Made by a program: the position numbers and the translations under genes
Assembly: GCF_038443385.1 (NCBI RefSeq)
Contig: NZ_CP151726.1
Span: 5,518,001-5,582,000, forward strand
Reading direction: 5' to 3'
Source of the DNA: Stieleria varia
GTDB taxonomy: Bacteria; Planctomycetota; Planctomycetia; Pirellulales; Pirellulaceae
DNA: 64,000 nt
In this document: one piece after another, positions 28,047 through 36,417 of the stretch
How positions within the stretch are numbered: position 1 is the first letter of the stretch
Layout of the letters: each line of letters starts with the position of its first letter
The notes under the pieces: model-generated
Databases searched by the model: none
What the model saw: only the letters and a program-made list of their open reading frames with translations
What the model was told of the DNA's origin: nothing

Positions 28047-28954
28047 GACGCCCCACTCACGTTTCCGTCACGAACGCGATCGAGACGAGACAACAAGTAG
28101 AATGTGGGATCGATTCCTGTCCCCTTCATCACGCGCAGGACTAGCAATCCCTCCGCGGCGACTTCTTTGCGGACCACGGATTCTGAAAGGTGATGCCAAA
28201 ACAGCCCGCTGTAAGTGCGTTCCCCGAACTCGGAACGTAAGTTTCCGAGCGTCGCCAATGCAACGCACTTGACCAACAAAAATCGCAAACATGCACCGGC
28301 GAACTGGCCCGAGGAGCGTTCAACCGTCGACAACACGATCACTCCATCCTCTGAGCAGCACGCCTTACATTTTTGCAGGAATGCTGCGCGGCGATCCCGG
28401 CCTTGGCAAGTGGAATACATCCAACATGAAGTGTAGACGACATCAAATGGGCGTTCAGGAACAAACTCCCAGAAGTCTGTCGCGATGAACTCGACATCAA
28501 ACTGCTTCTCTTGGGCGAAAACCTTGCCTGCTTCGATCATCCAAGCCAAGCGATCGATGGCAGTGACATTGAACCCCGCACTTACAAACAGTTCTGCCTC
28601 ACGTCCTTGACCGCAAAAAGCGTCGAGCAATTTCTTTCCTCTGGACAATTCCTGCAGCATTGGCAACAAGCGGCCTTCGTACGGCAGTTGATACTCTCGA
28701 GGATCGTAGAACTTTGGTCGGTTCGAATACGTTTTCTCAACCATGCGGTCCACGTCTGATGGACGCAGGATTCCCAAAGTGACCGATTCATGAATCACGG
28801 CGGCGATCGGAACCACAACAAACCGAATCATCGCTGGGAGCCGATTCGCGATCTTGACCGCCATTTCAGACGCTACGGCGACACGAAGCCGCCAGGATGC
28901 CGCTCCCGCCGCCTGGGCGTTATCAACCGATTGATTTTGCACCGCAGTTGTCAT
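28043..28954 (-). CDS. Class I SAM-dependent methyltransferase
   Basis: A 303-residue protein. The Rossmann methyltransferase core starts near residue 105 with motif I LLDAFCGQGREAELF, followed by VTAIDRLAWMIEAG (motif II region) and FDVVYTSCWMY (motif IV region). The N-terminal 60 residues contain a hydrophobic stretch (MIRFVVVPIAAVI) that could associate with the membrane. Its ATG at 28954 overlaps the carrier-protein stop, and its stop overlaps the NRPS start, so it is translated within the same operon. It is a tailoring methyltransferase of unknown substrate (O-, N- or C-methylation not predictable). Confidence 0.85.
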   Translation of the reverse strand: MTTAVQNQSVDNAQAAGAASWRLRVAVASEMAVKIANRLPAMIRFVVVPIAAVIHESVTLGILRPSDVDRMVEKTYSNRPKFYDPREYQLPYEGRLLPMLQELSRGKKLLDAFCGQGREAELFVSAGFNVTAIDRLAWMIEAGKVFAQEKQFDVEFIATDFWEFVPERPFDVVYTSCWMYSTCQGRDRRAAFLQKCKACCSEDGVIVLSTVERSSGQFAGACLRFLLVKCVALATLGNLRSEFGERTYSGLFWHHLSESVVRKEVAAEGLLVLRVMKGTGIDPTFYLLSRLDRVRDGNVSGAS

Positions 28955-29211
28955 GCCGGCGTTTCGCCCGCAGAAGCTTGCTTGTCATGGATATACGCGG
29001 CGATCGTGCGCGCATTCATGAAGTGGTCAATGGTGACGTCTTGAGGCGGGATTGAAATCGCGAACTGTTTTTCGATAAAGCTGACCAATCGCATTACGCC
29101 GAGTGAATCCAGCAGACCCGAGATCAGCAAGTCGGTGTCCGCATCGATCTCATCTGTTGAATCCTCTTGTAAAAACTCCGTCTTGATGTATCCAATTAGT
29201 ATGTCTTCCAT
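28951..29211 (-). CDS. Free-standing acyl/peptidyl carrier protein
   Basis: An 86-residue four-helix carrier protein. The phosphopantetheine Ser is Ser36 in GLLDSLGVMRLV, and the acidic region before it and the PPQDVTIDHFMNA segment after it are typical. It lies between a methyltransferase and the two-module NRPS and close to a stand-alone adenylation gene and an acyl-CoA-dehydrogenase-like gene. It is therefore the likely holder of the starter aminoacyl group while that is oxidised and then passed to the first condensation domain, as PltL or AnaD do in their pathways. The partner assignment is inferred from context. No phosphopantetheinyl transferase gene is seen nearby. Confidence 0.9.
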   Translation of the reverse strand: MEDILIGYIKTEFLQEDSTDEIDADTDLLISGLLDSLGVMRLVSFIEKQFAISIPPQDVTIDHFMNARTIAAYIHDKQASAGETPA

Positions 29212-29234
29212 TGGCTGCTCAGTCTTTTTGATGT

Positions 29235-30062
29235 CTATTTTGATGAAGAAATTTTCGGAACTTCAGGAAAATCGAATCCCAGTGACGATGCGAGTCTTGC
29301 GGCTCTGTCGTCGCCAGTCGATCCAAAGACGGTGTTGTTGACTAGTTTCAAATCGCCCGCACTGAGCGAACCCGACCAATGGAGCTGACTATAGTTTGCT
29401 GAGACACTTCGCAGTGTCAGATCAGCATGACGAAGACCTTCTTGAAACTCATTCACCGTCCATCCGGCCAGCAAAGAATTTTGCCAGTCCTGCTTGAACG
29501 ATTCAGGCAAACGCTCTCTGGCAGCCACCTCATGAGTTCGCGGAATCAACTCACACAGTTCGCGGCTGTCTGGGCGAACGAGATCAAAGAGCCAGATCGC
29601 TCCGCTCTTCCGTTGACTCAAACGGCCAATCGCACTTAGTGCCGAGACAAGACAATCAAAGTCGGGGCAATGATGCAAGGCGGACATGCAAATGACTGCG
29701 TCAACGTCACGACGAATCGCCACATCGACCTGTGAAAAGTCTGCCTGAACGAATTGAATCCGAGACACGACATCGCGATCGCTCGCCAGTTTACGTGCGT
29801 TGGCCAGCATTCGGTCGGACAGGTCGGTGCCTATCGCGGTCAGATCTGGGCGATATTGCAACAGTCGTGTCAAGAACTGAGCCGGACCACAACCGATGTC
29901 CACGACGAGACCATTCTCAGGGATCATCCGTGAAAGCACGTGGCAACCGAAATGATAAATGGGTGACAGCGGGCCTCGCAGATCACCGGCGTCCGTGAAG
30001 CCGGATACCGAGTCAGCGTCCTGCATGATCATTTCGGATTCTGGCTCTCGTTCAAAACTCAT
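29235..30062 (-). CDS. Class I SAM-dependent methyltransferase
   Basis: 275 residues. Motif I is VVDIGCGPAQFLTRLL (about residue 53), followed by AIGTDLSDRML and VDAVICMSALHHC, a layout of the methyltransferase-25/UbiE-like group. The ATG at 30062 overlaps the adenylation gene stop as ATGA, and the carrier protein follows 23 bp downstream. It resembles methyltransferases that act on small molecules or carrier-bound intermediates rather than nucleic acids. Substrate unknown; a tailoring step of the NRPS pathway is likely from context. Confidence 0.85.
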   Translation of the reverse strand: MSFEREPESEMIMQDADSVSGFTDAGDLRGPLSPIYHFGCHVLSRMIPENGLVVDIGCGPAQFLTRLLQYRPDLTAIGTDLSDRMLANARKLASDRDVVSRIQFVQADFSQVDVAIRRDVDAVICMSALHHCPDFDCLVSALSAIGRLSQRKSGAIWLFDLVRPDSRELCELIPRTHEVAARERLPESFKQDWQNSLLAGWTVNEFQEGLRHADLTLRSVSANYSQLHWSGSLSAGDLKLVNNTVFGSTGDDRAARLASSLGFDFPEVPKISSSK

Positions 30063-31645
30063 GATAAGTCGTCCACCACTGTTTCACGGTACTGCCGCTC
30101 CATGGCAACGTAATCCGTCTTGTTGCTGGTCGTCTGTGGAAAACTGTCCACAATGACGATGGCAGAAGGCACTGCGTATGCGGGCAGGCGTTTTCTCGAT
30201 TCCAGCAAAATCCGACTGGTATCGAGCAAGTCGTCATCGGACACGATGGCAAACACAACAACATGAAGCTCATCCGAACTCGGATCGGACGTTGCGAACG
30301 CGGCCACATGCTCAATGCCGCTCAACGGTAGTATCGCTAACTCGATCTCATCCAGCTCGACTCGATTGCCGCGAATCTTGACCTGGCGGTCACTGCGCCC
30401 ATGAAACTCCAGATTGCCGTCAGTTGATTCTCGGACCAAATCACCCGTGCGATAGAACTTCCGAACCTCTCCATCCTGAGGCAGTTCGACAATCGCTGCG
30501 TCGGTCAACACTGGGCGGTTCCAGTAGCCTGTCATCATCGTAGGGCTGCTGATGAGCAGCTCACCAAGCTCTCCGGGTGGCACAGGTTGACACGCTGCAT
30601 CAACAATCATTCCCGAAGTTTCCGGCCAGATTTGCCCGATCGGAATCGATGACACATCATCTCCCGGCGGTTGCGAAAGATGAAAATAGGTGCACTGATT
30701 CACTTCCGCCGGACCATAAACGTTGCTGAATGTCGCGGAACTCAACCGTTTCATAAGCTTCTGTAGATGGCCAACAGGAAACGGTTCCCCGCCAAACAAC
30801 ACCCATCGCAGTGACGACAGATCTCGCGATTCCAATGCCCCTCGTAACAACAACTGCACCAAAGCAAAGGGAACGGAATACCAGATCGTCAATTGTTCGT
30901 CATCGATCAGCTTTGCCAAGCTGGCGGGGAATCTCATGTACTCTTCGGGAATCAGAACCGTTGTGGACCCGGCCAAAGGTCCCGAAAAGAACTCAAATGT
31001 TGATTGATCAAAGTGCAGTGGGGCGAAGTTCCCCAGGCGATCGCCGGAATTGACCTGATAGGTTTCGGCCGCAAGACGAGCGTATGCCAGACCGCTTCGA
31101 TGGCTATGCAAGATCCCTTTGGGATTTCCCGTCGATCCCGAGGTGTAAATGATATAGGCAGGGTGATTCTCTGTTAGCGAGGGCGATTGATAGTCGCTTG
31201 AGGCAGGCAATGATTCCCATGGTACGGTCGCGATGGAATTCTCATTGAGTGTGGGGAGCCCAACGATCACTTGCAGCTCTAAATCGAGCTCCGGCAGAAC
31301 CTCCATGAGTTGCTTCTGCTGCCGATCCAGAGTCAAGACAGCGGACACTCCTGCGTCTCGCAACACCGACGCGAGCCGCGGTGTCGGCAGACCCGGATCG
31401 ACCGGCACATAGATCGCGCCCGCTTTTAAGCAACCGTAGACACCGATGGCCATCTCAACTGCTTTTGGCATATAGATCGCTACACGATCCCCGACGCCGA
31501 TGCCATGTCCCTGCAGCAATGCCGCCAAACCAGATGATTTCTCATTGAGAATCTCATAGGTCAACGAACGATCGCGGCATCTGAAAGCCTCTTTATGTGG
31601 CTGTCGCTGCGAGGTCTCTTCGATGATCTGTGAGAGCAATTGCAT
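30059..31645 (-). CDS. Stand-alone amino-acid adenylation enzyme
   Basis: A 528-residue ANL-family enzyme that would activate an amino acid with ATP and load it on a carrier protein. Core motifs are complete: IIYTSGSTGNPKG (A3), NVYGPAEVNQ (A5), FYRTGDL (A7), GRSDRQVKIRGNRVEL (A8) and SNKTDY with the A10 Lys. No carrier domain is fused; the 86-residue carrier two genes downstream is the obvious acceptor. It lies next to an acyl-CoA-dehydrogenase-like gene, as proline-loading enzymes PltF, RedM and AnaC do. By hand alignment to GrsA the pocket reads about D-Q-F-Y-L-G-V-Q-C, which I cannot assign with confidence. Proline is the hypothesis from context, not from the code. Confidence 0.92.
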   Translation of the reverse strand: MQLLSQIIEETSQRQPHKEAFRCRDRSLTYEILNEKSSGLAALLQGHGIGVGDRVAIYMPKAVEMAIGVYGCLKAGAIYVPVDPGLPTPRLASVLRDAGVSAVLTLDRQQKQLMEVLPELDLELQVIVGLPTLNENSIATVPWESLPASSDYQSPSLTENHPAYIIYTSGSTGNPKGILHSHRSGLAYARLAAETYQVNSGDRLGNFAPLHFDQSTFEFFSGPLAGSTTVLIPEEYMRFPASLAKLIDDEQLTIWYSVPFALVQLLLRGALESRDLSSLRWVLFGGEPFPVGHLQKLMKRLSSATFSNVYGPAEVNQCTYFHLSQPPGDDVSSIPIGQIWPETSGMIVDAACQPVPPGELGELLISSPTMMTGYWNRPVLTDAAIVELPQDGEVRKFYRTGDLVRESTDGNLEFHGRSDRQVKIRGNRVELDEIELAILPLSGIEHVAAFATSDPSSDELHVVVFAIVSDDDLLDTSRILLESRKRLPAYAVPSAIVIVDSFPQTTSNKTDYVAMERQYRETVVDDLS

Positions 31646-31663
31646 CTTAGTCGGAGGATTGGC

Positions 31664-32809
31664 TCAAAGTCCCAGTAGACGCGAGATGATGTTTCGTTGA
31701 ATGTCAGACGTTCCCGAATAGATCAGTCCACCGACGCTGTCTCGCAGATCACGTTCGATACCGTTCTCGGAAAGGTATCCTCGTGCACCTTGATTTCGGA
31801 TCGCATCCAAGCTTGATTCAACAAGCATCTCACTGATGTACAACTTGGCAAGCGACGCCTCCATCGAGGCAGGCATTCCCTGGTCATCAAGCCAAGCAAC
31901 TTTGTAGAGAATCAAGCGTGCCAATTCGTGGCGAAGTTTCATATCGGCAATCCGATGGGAAACCGCTTGATTCTTGCCGATCGGATTGCCAAATTGCTTG
32001 CGTTGCTTTGTGTACTCGATCGTCTGTTCTAATTGACGCTGCATTGCCCCCAGTTGACTGGCGAAAATGTAGCCGCGCTCCGAATTCATCGCGGTGGTAA
32101 AAATACTGCTGCCGGCACCTTCAGGACCGAGTCGCTGTGATTCATGAACGAAACAATTGTCGAACGTCATATCGCCAAACGGTGTTGAACGAAGCCCCAT
32201 CTTTGGCTGCGTATCTGTGGTGGAAAATCCACCTGCACCTCGTTCGACGATGAAAGCGGTTACTCCCCATCGTCCGACATCCGGATTGGTATTCGCAAAC
32301 ACGACAGCCAAGTCAGCGACTGGTGCCAGCGTCACGTACTTTTTGACACCGTTAAGAACATAGCCATCCTCGACGCGAGTTGCGGATGTTTTCAAGGCAA
32401 ACGAGTCAGAGCCTGAATCGGCCTCCGTGATGCCGAATGCTCCGCGTCGTCCACTGAGTAATTGGGCAATGTATTTTTGAATCTGTTCTTCGGTTCCGAA
32501 CTTCAGAATTGCCGGCTGCACGCTCCAAATCTGTGAGTTGATCGCAAAGGCCAATCCACTGTCTTTACAGCCATAGCCGAAAGCCTCCAGCAATCGCACG
32601 GTTGTGCGAGCATCGTAGCCGGCACCGCCGTATTGCTTCGGGACAGACCAGCCCATGATGCCCTGGTCAGCACATCGCTGCCAGTTTTCGATCGCAAACT
32701 CGCAACGGCGGTCGTTTGCAAGAACGTCACTTGGCAACTCGGTTTGAGCAAACTGGATCACTTGCTCAGCTAGCCCTAGCACTTCATCGCTCCACGAAAA
32801 GTCCATCAT
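31664..32809 (-). CDS. Acyl-CoA-dehydrogenase-like flavoprotein (possible aminoacyl-carrier oxidase)
   Basis: 381 residues, full length for the family. The FAD-binding region FGITEADSGSD and the C-terminal GTSDIQRNIISRLLGL are clear. In short-chain acyl-CoA dehydrogenases the catalytic Glu sits in YEGT; here it is YSGT. A Glu is present in NSERGYIFA, the place of the catalytic Glu in isovaleryl-CoA dehydrogenase, which is also the position I recall for prolyl-carrier oxidases such as PltE and RedW. With the adjacent adenylation and carrier genes it probably oxidises a carrier-bound amino acid, for example prolyl to pyrroline or pyrrole. Its start ATG overlaps the dioxygenase stop. Family is certain, substrate inferred. 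Confidence 0.88.
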   Translation of the reverse strand: MMDFSWSDEVLGLAEQVIQFAQTELPSDVLANDRRCEFAIENWQRCADQGIMGWSVPKQYGGAGYDARTTVRLLEAFGYGCKDSGLAFAINSQIWSVQPAILKFGTEEQIQKYIAQLLSGRRGAFGITEADSGSDSFALKTSATRVEDGYVLNGVKKYVTLAPVADLAVVFANTNPDVGRWGVTAFIVERGAGGFSTTDTQPKMGLRSTPFGDMTFDNCFVHESQRLGPEGAGSSIFTTAMNSERGYIFASQLGAMQRQLEQTIEYTKQRKQFGNPIGKNQAVSHRIADMKLRHELARLILYKVAWLDDQGMPASMEASLAKLYISEMLVESSLDAIRNQGARGYLSENGIERDLRDSVGGLIYSGTSDIQRNIISRLLGL

Positions 32810-33762
32810 TGGGGCTCCTCATCGAGTCTCAAACGCCCATGTTCATCGACGGGTTTCCATTCGTCCTTGAAGTCGCGGTTCCTCCACTGTCCTAGACCGG
32901 GGAAAAAGACCTTGTCGTAGCCGTGAGCTTCTGGATCACTCCCGTTCCATCTTTCGTCAAAGACTTCGTCCGTCCTCTGGTATCGACTATCTGAGGATAG
33001 TCGACACTTGTTGATAGGGGACATGTTGTCCAACGCACCGTGCACCGTCTGCATGGTAAAGCAAAGTACATCACCGGCCTGAAAGTCAGCCGAAAGCCAT
33101 CTGCCCGAAAACTTTTCCTGCAAGACGACCGGGTTGGTGCTCAGCCATTCGATCTTGTCGCGGTCGGCATCTTTCGCGAGATAGCGCTGCAGCAGTCGCT
33201 CATGCTCGTCGCGTTTTTCCAGGATCATCAACGCGCCCTCGTGCTTGGCAACATCGCCCAACGGGATCCAGCTTGAGAACACTCGTTCCGTCCCGCGATT
33301 CATGTAGGGGCCGTCACAATGGATGCCGCAGCCCTCTCCCGGACGAACGAATCGCGGCCACCGAAAATCAAAACTGCGAACTTCGCCCTCCAGCAAGCCC
33401 TCATAGACCTTCAGCAACTTCGGGTGATCGATGATCCTGCGGTAAGCCAACCCGTCTCGCAGGCTTTGCGAAAACGCTCGCAAATTGACTTTCTCGATCG
33501 CGTCTGAACGGCTATGAATGGCATCGTCAATCGGGCGAGTTGCATCCAGCTCACCAATGATCGCGTACTTCAGCAGTATTTCCCGACGCGCCGCCAGCAC
33601 TTCGTCCCTGCCGAGCAGTCCGCGAAAGAACAGATACCCCTCTTTCTCCATTCGAGCCCTCAGCAGTTCCGGCTGATCAAGAATGGATTGCGATTGAGTC
33701 AGTTCGCCAAAGTGCTCTGGATCTGTTTTTAACTCGACCTTGTTCGAGAAAAGACGCTCCAT
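32806..33762 (-). CDS. PhyH-family Fe(II)/2-oxoglutarate dioxygenase
   Basis: 318 residues with the phytanoyl-CoA dioxygenase fold. The iron ligands are visible as the HxD pair in GIHCDGPYM and the distal His in QTVHGALDN; an Arg in CRLSSDSRYQR could bind 2-oxoglutarate. Members of this family hydroxylate, desaturate or halogenate natural-product intermediates; the Asp in HxD argues for hydroxylation rather than halogenation. It starts 6 bp after the cyclodeaminase stop and overlaps the flavoprotein start. A tailoring role on an amino acid, carrier-bound intermediate or finished peptide is inferred from the operon. Confidence 0.88.
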   Translation of the reverse strand: MERLFSNKVELKTDPEHFGELTQSQSILDQPELLRARMEKEGYLFFRGLLGRDEVLAARREILLKYAIIGELDATRPIDDAIHSRSDAIEKVNLRAFSQSLRDGLAYRRIIDHPKLLKVYEGLLEGEVRSFDFRWPRFVRPGEGCGIHCDGPYMNRGTERVFSSWIPLGDVAKHEGALMILEKRDEHERLLQRYLAKDADRDKIEWLSTNPVVLQEKFSGRWLSADFQAGDVLCFTMQTVHGALDNMSPINKCRLSSDSRYQRTDEVFDERWNGSDPEAHGYDKVFFPGLGQWRNRDFKDEWKPVDEHGRLRLDEEPQ

Positions 33763-33767
33763 GATGT

Positions 33768-34847
33768 TTATCTTGCTCCAGTGGTAACGATGGACTTGAT
33801 CCCCTCGTAGGGATTGTACGGAGCATCTGTGTTTCCCGACAATGCAACTCTCGAACCGACGTGCAGCTCTCGTGCGTATCGCATCAGCAACTCAGTTGCA
33901 ACGTAGTCTTCCAACGCCCATCCGGTCGAGTCGAATACGGTTCGTTGCTGCTTTAGGTTCGAATAGGCGTCTGCGTTTGCCACGATGCACATGATCGACG
34001 AACCAATCTGTTCACGAGTGAGTTGTTGACATTCTCCCTCGATGATCGCTTGCTCTGGAAAGTCTGGGCAAACATGGCTGCGACTCAACAGAGAGAGTGG
34101 CAACTCGATTTTTCCTGGCAGATCCGATCCCACCGCATTGACGTGTACGTGGTCCCTGGGTGTCAGATCATCGAAAAGAGGACCGTCGCCAACTGAGATG
34201 GATGTGGCAGTGGAAATCACGTCTGAGTTCTGAACAACGTCATCCACTGATGTGACGATCACAGGCACATCACCATGGTTGAACGATGCGATCCGATCAC
34301 CGAGCGAATCGCTTACCTCCCGTCGGATGTCGAAAACACGAATTTCATTGATCGTCGCAACTTGCATCAAAGCGTGCAACTGCGTCACGGCTTGTGCACC
34401 GCAGCCGATCAAGCCCATTGATACCGGGCGAGATAGATCCGAGAGCATTCTGGTTGCGATTGCCGATGCCGCCCCGGTACGAAGTGCCGTTAATGCGGCT
34501 CCGTCGCATACGGCGAGCAAGCAGCCGGAGGTTGGATCGAAAAGGCTGAAGGTCGAAATGACCGTCGGTAGCATTCTGACCTGGGGATTTGTTGGATGAT
34601 AGCCGACCGTTTTGATGAAAACGGACTGTCCGTGTCGGTGAAGTGGCATCCATTCGATGAGTCCCGGATGGGGTGTTTCGTAATGAAACCCCGTCCGAAT
34701 TGGGACATCAAACTCAGTCGTAGAGAATCTCTGGAATGCCGTCTGCAACTCATCGATTAGTTCACGCATGAACACATCAACGCTGATCGTTGACAGGATC
34801 CCTACGACATCTTGATGGGTTAACAGGATGGTGAATTTCTGACGCAT
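33768..34847 (-). CDS. Ornithine cyclodeaminase / mu-crystallin family protein
   Basis: About 359 residues from ATG at 34847; a TTG at 34901 would add 18. The NAD-binding Rossmann motif GLIGCGAQAVTQLHAL and the FDIRREVSDSL strand that follows are typical, as are the GAASAIATRML and HVNAVGSDLPGKIELP segments. The family includes ornithine cyclodeaminase (ornithine to proline), alanine dehydrogenase and SbnB-like enzymes of siderophore synthesis. In this operon a proline-forming activity would feed the stand-alone adenylation enzyme, but an alternative role in making a non-proteinogenic amino acid is equally compatible. The PhyH dioxygenase gene follows after 5 bp. Confidence 0.87.
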   Translation of the reverse strand: MRQKFTILLTHQDVVGILSTISVDVFMRELIDELQTAFQRFSTTEFDVPIRTGFHYETPHPGLIEWMPLHRHGQSVFIKTVGYHPTNPQVRMLPTVISTFSLFDPTSGCLLAVCDGAALTALRTGAASAIATRMLSDLSRPVSMGLIGCGAQAVTQLHALMQVATINEIRVFDIRREVSDSLGDRIASFNHGDVPVIVTSVDDVVQNSDVISTATSISVGDGPLFDDLTPRDHVHVNAVGSDLPGKIELPLSLLSRSHVCPDFPEQAIIEGECQQLTREQIGSSIMCIVANADAYSNLKQQRTVFDSTGWALEDYVATELLMRYARELHVGSRVALSGNTDAPYNPYEGIKSIVTTGAR

Positions 34848-34904
34848 TGACTTCACTGTTGCAAACAAACTCAGATGGAGCGCGGTCTTGGTTGCCAACA
34901 AGAC

Positions 34905-36080
34905 CTACAAAGCGAATGCTCGTTCGATGAACCAGAAACATGCAATCGCGGCAGTGATTGCGGCACCCCCTTTCAAGATGACTGGGACGTAGAACTTCGT
35001 TCTTCGCAACAGGAATATCAACGGAAAAACCGCGCAGACAATTGCCAATTGTCCCAATTCCACCCCCACGTTGAACCCGATCAGCACTTTGACCAAGTGA
35101 ACCATTCGGAAAGGAAGTTCGCTCATCACGGAGGCAAAGCCCATTCCATGAAACAACCCGAATACGAAAATGATCAGCCACGCGTTCTCTCGCAGTTTTG
35201 GCCAGATGGAATTCAATGCCATTAAGATGATCGACATGGCGATCACGGATTCCACGATCCTGGACGGGACACTGACCAACCCGAGCGCCGCCATGCTGAG
35301 CGTGATCGAATGCGCTACGGTAAAGATTGTGACGATCCGAACGATGTTCCAGAGGGCTGTCGCGAAGTTGGGGACGGGCCGCCACGTCTTTTCCTGGTAA
35401 ACCAAAACGGCAGGCAACAGCAGCGTGACGATGAACAGAATGTGATCGGTGCCAATCCAGATGTGCAGCACTCCCTGCCAGACAAAATCTCGCGGACGCA
35501 GAAGTGAATCGATGTGAGTGAGGTCCAACTCCTGAACGGGATTATGAGAGCCAAACACCATCGCTCCGAACTCTCCTTCAAAAACCTGCCCGCTCTTCTT
35601 GTTGCGTTCAACACACACGAGGCTTCGGTGGATGAAGTCGTTCTCAATGAACAGACGATTGGTGATTGTGACGAGATCAGGAACGGCTCCTACTGGCGTT
35701 GTGTAAAAGAACTGAGCGTAGATTCCTTCGTCGGCGGGCAAATCCAGCAACCCTACGGTGGTGTACTCGATCGGTATTTCAACGCCGTCGGATTCAATTC
35801 GGTAGTTTTCCTGGAGGTAGCTGAGGATCTTCTCTCGATTCTCCTCCAAGATCTCCACCCTCTGTTCCCCCGCGTCGGGAACAGCCACATCTAGCTTTTC
35901 ACGCAGATCCTTGAGGTTGATTTCAACCCGGCCGACGATTCTGTCCTCCTCAACATTCAACCAGACGTAGGTTTCACCCGTCGTGTGAGCAACCACTGGT
36001 GTTACTGCTAAGAGAAAGACAAAGTGTGCAACGACCAAAGCAATCAACAGTTGCAATTGGTGTCGTTGAATAGGGTACAT
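34905..36080 (-). CDS. HupE/UreJ-like membrane protein
   Basis: 391 residues. A signal peptide (about 1-31) is followed by a 150-residue extracytoplasmic beta-rich domain and about six to seven membrane helices. The membrane part has the family's His motifs, LHIWIGTDHILFI, AHSITLS and FGLFHGMGFA, which in HupE and UreJ are associated with nickel or cobalt transport. This two-part architecture is widespread in marine bacteria and its substrate is unproven. It is the first gene of the run that leads into the NRPS cluster, 57 bp before the cyclodeaminase; it may be part of that operon or merely share a promoter. Fold call firm, function uncertain. Confidence 0.85.
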   Translation of the reverse strand: MYPIQRHQLQLLIALVVAHFVFLLAVTPVVAHTTGETYVWLNVEEDRIVGRVEINLKDLREKLDVAVPDAGEQRVEILEENREKILSYLQENYRIESDGVEIPIEYTTVGLLDLPADEGIYAQFFYTTPVGAVPDLVTITNRLFIENDFIHRSLVCVERNKKSGQVFEGEFGAMVFGSHNPVQELDLTHIDSLLRPRDFVWQGVLHIWIGTDHILFIVTLLLPAVLVYQEKTWRPVPNFATALWNIVRIVTIFTVAHSITLSMAALGLVSVPSRIVESVIAMSIILMALNSIWPKLRENAWLIIFVFGLFHGMGFASVMSELPFRMVHLVKVLIGFNVGVELGQLAIVCAVFPLIFLLRRTKFYVPVILKGGAAITAAIACFWFIERAFAL

Positions 36081-36417
36081 AAAAACAGTCCAGGGGCCTG
36101 CAGTTTATGGGCTGACGAGCAACTGACCGGCAACCCCTGCCGATGCGGGCAGCCTCGCAGGACACCCCTCTAGAGGCCAGCAAGATAATGAGTGGAAGGG
36201 GGCGTGACTCCACGATGGGGGTATTGTAACTCGACATGCTGACGGGAGGAATCTCGAAATGGATAGATCCATTGAATCCCTAGTGCAAAGATCGTGAGTT
36301 GAGCTTTGATACCAGCACGAAGCGCAAGCGAGTGAATCATGGCGTTTTGTTCACTCGCTTGCGCTTCGTGCTGGTATTTGCATCGTTTCCAATCAAGGTC
36401 AATTCAAAATCGCAGCA
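36081..36417. promoter_or_regulatory. Intergenic region, probable promoter region of the NRPS operon
   Basis: 337 bp between the PSD1 stop and the HupE-like start, all on the minus strand. It must contain the promoter for the HupE-NRPS run. A TACAAT hexamer on the minus strand at 36223-36228 is a possible -10 box, but no good -35 partner was seen. The PSD1-proximal half contains the 28-bp inverted repeat at 36309-36377. No gene is evident. Confidence 0.4.
36309..36377. repeat. 28-bp perfect inverted repeat, possible terminator
   Basis: Arms 36309-36336 and 36350-36377 are exact reverse complements with a 13-base loop; the arm core is CACGAAGCGCAAGCGAGTGA. It lies 41 bp past the PSD1 stop, so as RNA it would fold into a very stable hairpin and could end transcription before the NRPS operon. 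There is no uridine tract, so it may equally be a REP-like genome-wide palindrome. Confidence 0.75.

Noticed and set aside
34777..35385. Minus-strand frame of 202 codons overlapping the HupE-like gene
   Set aside because: It is in a different frame of the same region, with no domain, while the HupE-like frame has signal peptide, membrane helices and family motifs.
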